Origin: Chrysopilus asiliformis
Lineage: Eukaryota; Arthropoda; Insecta; Diptera; Rhagionidae
Reading direction: 5' to 3'
NCBI GenBank assembly: GCA_964034945.1
Contig: OZ035962.1
Coordinates: forward strand, 17,479,388-17,543,387
DNA length: 64,000 nucleotides
The notes beneath the pieces were generated by a model. The model worked only from the letters and a program-made list of their open reading frames with translations, did no database searches and had not been told where the DNA came from. Shown piece by piece: positions 57,032-64,000 of this stretch (position 1 is the stretch's first letter; the number at the start of each line of letters is the position of its first letter). Made by a program: the position numbers and the translations under genes.

Positions 57032-57325
57032 CAGGGTATTCACAGTCCTCTTTTAATTTGCGGTATTCGGTGTTTTCGGTAATATTAAAAGATTGAAAAT
57101 ATTCTGCTGTGAACATCCCACAGCACAGATTTGAGAACAGCGCTTTTATTTGATACGTGACCAAATCATGAACATACCTTTAAATCCATGTTTGATGCAT
57201 TCTTTTGAATTTCTATTGTAGCAACGGCTATCAAAATTGAAAAAATTTGCAAAATCTGTTAAATTTTACTGAATTACCGAGCGGTAAAATTACTCGCAAT
57301 TTAAAAGAGGACTGTGAATACCCTG
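57032..57325. mobile_element. 294-bp MITE with 30-bp ends (CAGGGTATTCACAG)
   Basis: CAGGGTATTCACAGTCCTCT then TTTAATTTGC on the left matches the complement of the right end with one mismatch; an inner GCGGTA stretch pairs with TACCGCTCGG after an offset. CAGGG termini suggest hAT, but the flanking 8-mers do not match, so the superfamily is open. No coding sequence. Confidence 0.8.
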
Positions 57326-57359
57326 AATGTTTAGTTTCGGAAAAAAGATATAAAAAATA

Positions 57360-57600
57360 TTTATTTTTTTCAAATATCTCGAAAACCGTCAAAGATACGT
57401 AAAAACCATTAAAGGAAAAAATGCAGGAAATTTTATTTTCTTTGAATTTAGTTATATGAATTTTTTCTCAAATGTGCATAATTTTTAAGAAATTTTCCAA
57501 AAACTAAATTTCTTTGAAATATTTTGAGAACCAACAAAAAAATGTATAAAATTTTATATCCTTTAAATTTTGTTGTATTCATATTTTTTCAAATGTGCTA
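57360..57600 (-). repeat. Family A tail, inverted fragment
   Basis: TCAAATATCTCGAAAACCGT, CAAAGATACGTAAAAACCAT and TTATATGAATTTTTTCTCAA correspond in complement to the T-rich tail after the CTGT tract in the copy at 53739-54270. The head and CTGT tract are absent. Confidence 0.55.
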
Positions 57601-57855
57601 GTACCTATTACAGACGAAGTACCTCTGAAAGTTTCAACTTAATTGGCTCAGTGGTTCGCAAATTATAGGCGAACAGACAGGCAAACATAAAGCAATACAC
57701 ATAAATCAAGGAAACTAGTAGGAAAGAGAAGGAACCTTAGGTTGAACTAAAACCTGGTCTAAAACCCACCTATTGATGCTAGTAAGCTCCCCTGAAAGTT
57801 TTATCCAAATCGGTTCAGTGGTTCTCAGGTTTTAAGCGAACAGACAGACAAGCCT
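57601..57855 (+). repeat. Two diverged family G-like tails in tandem
   Basis: Two blocks share the pattern (C)TGAAAGTTT......TTGGCTCAGTGGTTC or ATCGGTTCAGTGGTTCTC, then A(G)GCGAACAGACAG. They resemble the terminal block of family G (ATCGGTTCAG..GAACAGACAGA) at a distance. Confidence 0.55.
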
Positions 57856-58164
57856 ACACGGAAAGAAATAATTTTTGATGCAGTTATCATTAAAGGCATG
57901 GCTGCAAAAGGGATGCGCCTCCACTTTTGGTGGTTTTTTAGTTAATATACTTGTATGTACTATTGGTGAAAAAAATGCTGCATCTTTTGGTACAATCGAT
58001 ATCTTTCCCGATCTCTATTATCTTTCCCAATTATTTTTTTATCTAAAAATAATTTAGATAATACAGTTTTAGAAGCCGCATCTATTTTGGTGAAAAATGG
58101 ATAAAGCTAAAGGAGCTACATCCTTTTGCATTAATGAATATTCGAATTTTTAAGATCTTTTATT

Positions 58165-58560
58165 TAGCTTGCCTTCGTATCTGTCTGCCTGTGTGTTTGT
58201 CTGCTTGGCTGTCAGGGTCAAATTTTGCAATCTAATTTTGACCCACTTCCACTCATCCGATTGACTTGAAATTTTGCACACATATGTAAGCCCCATGACA
58301 ATACAATATATTCACCACTTCGTCCTTGTAAGGATAAGCGAAAGTCCTGTAAGTATAATGTGATTATCTTTTTCCTCGAATTTTCCGAAAAAAATCTCAT
58401 CTAATGGTTTTTGGGGTTGCTGAATCCGATTCTTGCCTTAAGAAATCTGTAAGGATAATGGAAGGTCATGAAAGGATGGAGTGATTATCCTTTTCCTCAA
58501 AGTTTCCGAAAAGATCTCATCTTAAAGTTTTCGGCTAAAAACGCATTTTAAAATTTATGA
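58165..58560 (+). repeat. Family D repeat with two 120-bp tandem units
   Basis: Starts with a TCTGTCTGCCTG tract, then GGCTGTCAGGGTCAAATTTT, GATTGACTTGAAATTTTGCA, CACA and CCATGACAATACAATA. This is collinear with 62190-62310. From 58320 it runs into two units of the 120-bp repeat seen inverted at 4440-4990 (GTAAGGATAA, GATTATCCTTTTCCTC, AAAAGATCTCATCT). Confidence 0.7.
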
Positions 58561-58636
58561 AAACAAAACTTTATAGAGACTGTAGTATACATACAGATTA
58601 TTAATTTAGTGAGTTACCTTTTCCTCTTAGTAAAGT

Positions 58637-58760
58637 CCAATTCAGACTGACGATTGCGATTGTGATTCAAGCTTCTCGACCAATGAGATCGAAGCATTAA
58701 AGCTTTGATCTCATTGGTCGAGGAAGCTCAATCGTAATCACAATCATTAGTCTGAATTGC
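58637..58760. mobile_element. Foldback element, about 58-bp arms
   Basis: Arms run from about 58637 to 58695 and 58700 to 58760, for example CTTCTCGACCAATGAGATC against GATCTCATTGGTCGAGGAAG and ATTCAGACT against AGTCTGAAT, with a four-base centre and a few indels. As RNA it would form one long hairpin. Confidence 0.8.
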
Positions 58761-58870
58761 GATTAAGACTGTGAATTTTAAAAAACACTTTTTTCTAATT
58801 TCCCACGACTCATCAAAAGTGGAACTGCATCCCTTTTGCAGTAATGTCTTCAACTATTGCTAGCATATTA

Positions 58871-58888
58871 TCTCTCTCTCTCTCTCTC
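58871..58888 (+). repeat. (TC)n microsatellite
   Basis: Nine TC units directly next to the end of the LINE fragment. Confidence 0.9.
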
Positions 58889-59183
58889 GGCACTGCAACC
58901 GGTTTCCGGTCTTAACCTGCCGCAATGTCTTTCGCCAGAGGTCCCGGTCACGTGCCGATGTCCTCTAGTTTTGCGTCCCAATTCTCTTCGCGTCCTGGTT
59001 AACGCCGTCTTACCATCTGAGGTTGGGTTTTCCTCGTCGCCTTGTTGTTAATAACGTACCCCAGAAGATTTTCCGAGCCGGGTCACTTTCACTAATTCGA
59101 GTGACATGACCAGCCCACGGGAGTCTGTTGAGTCTTATGAGCTTGACTACGGGCACGTCCTGATATCTCTCATAGACCGCAAG
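58888..59183 (-). pseudogene. Non-LTR retrotransposon reverse transcriptase, C-terminal relic
   Basis: The minus strand from 59183 reads YERYQDVPVVKLIRLNRLPW, then AGHVTRISESDPARKIFWG, RRRGKPNLRW, stop, DGVNQDAKRIGTQN, stop, RTSARDRDLW and LRQVKTGNRLQC. The order (I/L)..L.W.GHV.R......(K/R)..........RRRG.P..RW.D.V..D....G..NW...A.DR..WR is the diagnostic tail of insect LINE reverse transcriptases. Two in-frame stops make it a pseudogene. The rest of the protein is missing, consistent with 5' truncation. A (TC)n run follows its 3' end. Confidence 0.85.
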
Positions 59184-59185
59184 TA

Positions 59186-59479
59186 TATTTTGTTTGACAT
59201 AAATATAATATTCTTGCTACCACCAAAATTTTGATTTGCCCCAAATTAAATCATTTTTGATGCAGTCATGATATTATAATTCGTTCACCACCAAATTCAC
59301 CACCAGTATAATTATAGATATCGCCCTTTATTCTCCTAAACATAATTATATTGGCAATGAACGAATTTTGTTTGAGGCAATCAAAATTTTTGTTGTAGCG
59401 AAAATATTATATTTATCTCAAACAAAATATGTTTGCACTAATTATAATATGGTGATTGCATCAAAAATGATTTCTTTCC
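59186..59479. mobile_element. Foldback-rich MITE next to the LINE relic
   Basis: AAATCATTTTTGATGCAGTC (about 59246 onward) pairs with AATCACC-containing sequence ending TGCATCAAAAATGATTTC (59443-59474). Outside this, ATATTTTGTTTGACATAAAT (about 59187) pairs with ATTTATCTCAAACAAAATAT (about 59411-59430). Two overlapping inverted-repeat systems are therefore superimposed. No target duplication resolved. Confidence 0.6.
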
Positions 59480-59489
59480 TCCAAAAAAA

Positions 59490-62000
59490 TGTCTTTTTTG
59501 AAATTTATATTTAGCGATTTTTCAAACTCATTTAAAATATTTCATATATCATCCGAGACAAATCAATTACCAACATTCCAGACATATTTGTTGAATTATT
59601 CGGCGGATATCAAGCCTGAGGCATTTTTTTTATAACACACTATCAAATTACATCAAAATTTCACAAAGATTTTTTTCTTTCCAATTTGACGTTAGGACGG
59701 ATCTGAGTCATGGCTCATACTGACTCCATTCATAAAATTTTGGTCAATAAAGTGGCGCCTACAGAAGTGATAAAATCTTAGTACCTAACTAGCATAGCGC
59801 AGGACAGAAGGACATCATGCTGGGCGTCACAAATGCAATCATAGCTAAAAATCAACCATCAGGTAGCTTAGGTCGCATTTCAGATAAATTGAAATACCTG
59901 TCTGCGTCATTTATAATTTATTACTTCTTTAACATGAGAAACATAAAAATATTTCAAGATTGTAAACAAAAATTAAGTGTTTTTTTTTTTTTTTTGGTCT
60001 AGAGAATCACCACAGAACCATTCATCTATTCGCTCATTCATTAATTTGTTTGGTTTACTAGTGGTTGTTTCAACTATTTTCTGAATTTCTTGAATAACGT
60101 TAAGAAATTTTATCTCTTCGGATGTCAACATTTTTGCGGTTTTTCGGTTGCTTTATTAAAAATTCTAGAATTTCTTAAAAGATTTCTGCCAATTTGGCCT
60201 AAGGGAAGAAATGCTAATTGAATTTTAGTTCACACGGTTATGATGTGAGAACAACAATCCACTTTGTCTAAGTAAAAACGTTCCACCGAAAATACTTTTA
60301 GTTCTGAAAAAAATTATCTCATAAATAACTCTTAGTTGAAGGAATCTCGCAATAAAATTGCAAATTTTTTGGCATTTACCAACACCGATCTTCCGTGACT
60401 TTTGAATCAAGATCCGTGGCCGTGGCCTTCATTTTACATTTTTGATTGTGTTCAGATTTACGTTATACTCGTTAATCATTGGAGGATCGTAAAGAAATCT
60501 CTCAAAAGTATAAAAATTAACCAACAAAAAAAAATCTCGAACCAGTCCTCGAGTATATATCCCAGAAATGAGAATCTTTTATCCCATTGGACCATACGCG
60601 GCCTAAAAAGGAGAATTTTCTAATTGATGTGTCGCTTTACGTTTTGTTAATTCTTTACAAGATTTGGCCATTAAGACGATCGCCCTATCTCCAACAAAAT
60701 CTCAGATATCTCCACCAAAAAACAACGAAATGATAAAAAAAAATTATATTTTATCCGATCTGAGGCTATATTTAAGATTTCGTTTTCTTATTTGTTATCA
60801 TTCTATGGCCTGTGATCCTCATTGAGAAGACGAAAAAAAACCAGCTCTAAATACGAATATCAGGGTGAGGATCACTTTTTGAAAGGAAATCGATAAAAAT
60901 GCTGCAGCTTTTGGGAAAAAAAGACGCCATCGATAGAAATTTATGGGTTGGAGCCCCAATCTAAAGATCCACTGATCTGTTTTTTTTTTCTTTGACAATG
61001 AGGCCGGCGCAGCGTCGCGTTCTATGGTTTGTCATTCGGCAGTTGTTTGTCAAATTCAGACAAACGATCATCGGATTGTCAACAGCACAAAAAAAATCAA
61101 CACGATTTTGATCCTCACACCTGAGGATCGATGGATCGATCGATCAAATTGTTCCCGGTTTATGCGGCACAAAGAGCCCAAAATCTAAGACTATCATACA
61201 ATAAGAGGATAATGATGTCTAGAATATTTGGTCAAAAAGGATTTTATTGCTTCATTGGATGTTATTCGAAATCGATAAGATGATTTATTATCGGATTGTT
61301 GATTTATTTTCAGGCCAATAACTTGCTACTGATGTTTTTCTCGTGGTAAACCAGGACAACCCTCTAATTAACAGCTTCTACTACTGGTTCTGTATGATTT
61401 TTTTTAAAGAATTCATTTGAATTTTATTTGTTTAAATTTATTTCTCGAAGAAAAAAAAACTTCATTAAAAACTCGTCGGTATCTTTCTAACAAATTTTAT
61501 TTACGGCCAATTTTCGGGAATTTATTCTAATCATGCTAAGTTCTTTTGTTTTACCGCATGGTTGACATAAAATGCTGATGAAAAGAAAAGGGAATTTGTT
61601 GCTTTGTTCCTTAACAGGAGGCCTCACAAGTTGGCAACGTGGAGGTTCAAAGAGTTCCGACTTTCTTCTCTACGTGTTTTTGTAAGTCAGTTACGCAATG
61701 ATGATTTTAATAGCTTAACTTTCTCTTTGCCGCCTGAATTGTCAAAGTCCAAGTGTCCTGACGACAAGTAATTTATTTATAGAAGTTTTGACAATTTTCT
61801 GTAAATTTTTTGATGTTTCCGTGGTATTTAGTAATGACAGTTGGGCCAATCATAATTCTTTGAATGATTCCTCTGAAAAAGCTATTCATGAAAAACAAAA
61901 CTTTCGCTAATTTTGCAAAAATTATAACCGCGCATCGAGTTTTGTAGTACAAAACGAATCGCGCAGCTACACCAAACCGCACAGGATGAGAGTCTACTGT
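59490..62000. other. AT-rich DNA, no gene recognised
   Basis: Short frames on both strands without family resemblance or splice support. A GC-richer patch at 61003-61025 is isolated. Confidence 0.45.
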
Positions 62001-62189
62001 ATATTAATTTAGCCTAGCACAGGTTTCTCCTGCGGCGCATTTTAGACTTTCTGCCCAGTTGGCATCTTTCTTTAAAATAATTTTCTTCCTGCGGATTTAT
62101 TCTATTATTTTTACCCCAAAACATGTTTCATCTTTTAAAAAATTGTGAATTTAAATTTTTTCAAAATATCAAAAACGAATACAAAAGAC

Positions 62190-62950
62190 TGTTTTGTCTG
62201 TTTGTCAGGGTCAAATCTTGTAACCGAATTTCGACACACTTTCACATATACAATTGACGTGAAACTTGGCAAACACACAAAACTTAAGTGACAATACAAT
62301 CGATATAAAAATCATTTCTTCTGACGCCCAGCCCAAACACGAAATTTAAAAATATGAAATTTTCACAGCAAGTTCCATCCCTCACGTAGACGCTCACTAA
62401 GGGATCATTTACATCTGACATTCTATTCCGTGCATTTTATTCTTGGACACTATATTCAGGTTGCACAGCCGCTCACATTACAATACAAAACTCCGACATT
62501 TTTTCCGGAAAAATGACGAAACTCGAATTTTTTCATATAAAACCAACATGATAAATTCAAATTTTAACGACTTTTGCTGCATGGATTTATTCTACGATAG
62601 ATGAATAAAACTCGCAGATAAATTCTGAAAGAAATTCGCGAAGAGATTCAAGAAAAAATCGTAAGTATAAACGATCCTAAGTCGCGGTGTTTCGAAATTC
62701 CACCTCTAAGTGGTGAACGAGGGGTGGATCGAGGGTTGGTATTTCAAAACATTGATTTTTGCATTGAAGTCTGCCCGTTAGGAGGCCCAGAAATCGCGCT
62801 CGGCGGTTTTCAGAGTCGCTGATCACGAATCTGGTGTTGAAATTTCAAAATTTAAAACGGAAGGCCCTGTAAGGATAACACAAATATTCTTTTCCCATTT
62901 TTCCTCAGGAAAACTGGCATTAAGAGATTTTCGGGGCATAAATTAACTAC
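62190..62950 (+). repeat. Family D repeat, interrupted by a MITE
   Basis: GTCTGTTTGTCAGGGTCAAA, CAATTGACGTGAAACTTGGC, CACA and GTGACAATACAATCGATATA follow the order of the 58.2-kb copy. After the insertion at 62401-62677 it continues with TCTGGTGTTGAAATTTCAAA, GGCCCTGTAAGGATAACACA and TCTTTTCCC, the last part matching the 120-bp tandem unit. Confidence 0.65.
62401..62677 (-). mobile_element. TAA-flanked MITE, TTTACATCTGACA family, copy 3
   Basis: Starts GGGATCATTTACATCTGACA and ends ATCGTAAGTATAAACGATCC, with perfect TAA flanks (62398-62400 and 62678-62680). Inverse of copies 1 and 2 at 18194-18668. Inner shared blocks include CGACATTTTTTCCGG and CGAAATTCGCG or close complements. Confidence 0.85.
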
Positions 62951-62959
62951 ATATCGTGG

Positions 62960-63338
62960 TGTGTCTTAAATGAAATGGCTTAGAAAATTAATCATAAATT
63001 AAATTTTCGAACTTCCAAAAAAAAAAAAAAAAATTGCAGATGTATGACGCTTTTTATCAAAATCTCATAAACGAAACAGCTAGCGTGTGGGGTCTTGAAT
63101 GAACAAACACGGAAAAAGATTCAAAAAATTCGTTTTTTGGAAAAAAATTTTAAAAAAATGTTCTTTTTAAAAAAAAGATTCAAAAAATTTGTTTTTTGGA
63201 AAAAAATTTTAAAAGAAAACAAAATTTTTAGCGTTGTGTGTCAGAAATAAAAGTAAAATAAAAGAATAAAATAAATAAAAAATATTTATGTCGCTTTTAT
63301 TTCTGATGCACATCGCCCAGAACTTTTTTTTCTTCTTT
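62960..63338. other. A/T-run rich DNA, no gene recognised
   Basis: A local direct duplication near 63116-63215 (GATTCAAAAAATT(C/T)GTTTTTTGG twice, about 57-60 bases apart). Otherwise nothing. Confidence 0.5.
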
Positions 63339-63342
63339 TTAA

Positions 63343-63628
63343 CACGTTGACGGACAGTAGAAACAAGTGAAATTCGAAAATTGACACTAAAACAAGATCG
63401 CACTACTCCGTTCACAACCACGTGCATACTCAATGTGTTAACCTTGCATACTAAATTTTTTTTCGAAAACATGACACTAGGCTTCTACTTGTACGCTGGT
63501 AAATGCACATTTGTGCTGCTACAGCCGCAGTGTCTAAAAACGACCGTTTCGTATTGGACGGCTATTGCCGTCATGTCACATAGTGAACTTGAACTTGACG
63601 GCTATAGACGCAACTGTCCGTCAACGTG
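63343..63628. mobile_element. TTAA-flanked MITE (piggyBac-like), copy 2
   Basis: Inverted ends CACGTTGACGGACAG and CTGTCCGTCAACGTG, flanked by TTAA at 63339-63342 and 63629-63632. 286 bp. The first seven bases (CACGTTG) equal those of 22640-22871, so both were probably moved by the same kind of transposase. The plus frame 63381-63632 simply crosses the element. Confidence 0.85.
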
Positions 63629-63778
63629 TTAATACTTTTTTTCTAAAACAATTAGCAACTCGGTATAGCGAACCCCTAAAATAGTGAATACACCAAGTTT
63701 TGTGATTCGATGCCAGATTAGAGTATTCGTTTATAAATTCCCTCGCCTCCCACCCCAATTACCAAAACACCAATCCAA

Positions 63779-63793
63779 CCCCCCCCCCCCCCC
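63779..63793 (+). repeat. C15 homopolymer in a C/T-rich tract
   Basis: Fifteen C followed by TCTCCCCTCACCC. It precedes a family B copy, as C/G tracts do elsewhere in the window. Confidence 0.9.
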
Positions 63794-63864
63794 TCTCCCC
63801 TCACCCGCACCATACCACCACATCCGAACTACGAACCAAAAATAAAATTCAAATATTTCATTTG

Positions 63865-64000
63865 CATGGGAGAGGGGAGAAGCACTGGTCCGATTGGATT
63901 TTGGTGTATGGATGAGTTATATAAAATCCTATTCTAAATACATCTTAGCTTTATAAATTTTCCAATATGACTCACCATTTTCGAGAAAATTGCAAAAAAA
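63865..64000 (+). repeat. Family B repeat, running off the window end
   Basis: GGGAGAGGGGAGAAGCACTG, GTCCGATTGGATTTTGGTGT, ATGGATGAGTTATATAAAAT, CCTATTCTAAATACATC and TTTTCGAGAAAATTGCAAAA are collinear with 32369-32500. Confidence 0.85.

Larger units (their letters stand above)
57860..59479. repeat. Nest of inverted repeats around a LINE fragment
   Basis: GGAAAGAAATAATTTTTGAT with GCA at 57860-57882 is repeated in inverse with one mismatch at 59457-59479. CTGCAAAAGGGATGC (57902 onward) is repeated in inverse near 58826-58841. Whether this is one large element or several interleaved ones cannot be decided. It contains a family D repeat, a foldback element, a LINE tail and an inner MITE, listed separately. 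Confidence 0.5.

Noticed and set aside
63381..63632. 83-codon plus frame (MTLKQDRTTPF...)
   Set aside because: It lies between the inverted ends of a 286-bp TTAA MITE and ends in the terminal repeat; no conserved motif.

Overview
This window looks like intergenic or deep intronic DNA of an arthropod, most likely an insect. It is strongly AT-rich and full of short non-autonomous DNA transposons. The relics it carries (Tc1/mariner, pogo/Tigger, PIF/Harbinger, hAT, piggyBac-like TTAA elements, non-LTR retrotransposons and a tRNA-derived SINE) match arthropod genomes. I could not name the species. I found no complete host protein-coding gene, no tRNA or rRNA gene, no CRISPR array and no bacterial or organellar signature. 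Nearly all open frames above 60 codons are chance frames in AT-rich DNA or frames through repeats. All percentages, counts and pairings are by eye.

Layout. 0-5 kb: a dispersed C-rich repeat (family B) split by a pogo-like element that keeps a tiny spliceable transposase remnant; a CA microsatellite; broken open frames of unknown origin (2.07-3.2 kb); a 120-bp tandem array. 6.2 kb: a short exon-like, signal-peptide-like segment on the minus strand, the only host-gene candidate. 8-9.4 kb: a second pogo-like element holding two smaller elements, then a 34-bp-arm hairpin. 11-15 kb: two inverted copies of one 385-bp element, one of them carrying a textbook hAT insertion whose empty site is preserved in the other copy. 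17.7-18.7 kb: a tRNA-derived SINE and two abutting TAA-flanked elements. 22.6-24.1 kb: TTAA, TA and TTA-flanked elements. 25.6-26.9 kb: a perfect 126-bp-arm palindrome, a terminal-repeat element and a LINE relic. 28.7-33.4 kb: family B copies and nested TTAA elements. 35.7-36.5 kb: a mariner relic carrying a 124-bp palindromic element with CRE-type motifs. 40.8-46.2 kb: near-identical 163-bp elements and other insertions. 50.8-51.4 kb: a second, different mariner relic. 54.6-55.2 kb: a PIF/Harbinger derivative with an intact N-terminal transposase stub. 57-59.5 kb: a nest of inverted repeats with a LINE tail. 62-64 kb: more copies of families seen earlier.

The most informative result is the layering of insertions: in several places the same repeat exists both empty and occupied, so target-site duplications can be read directly. 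The autonomous partners of these elements are not in the window.
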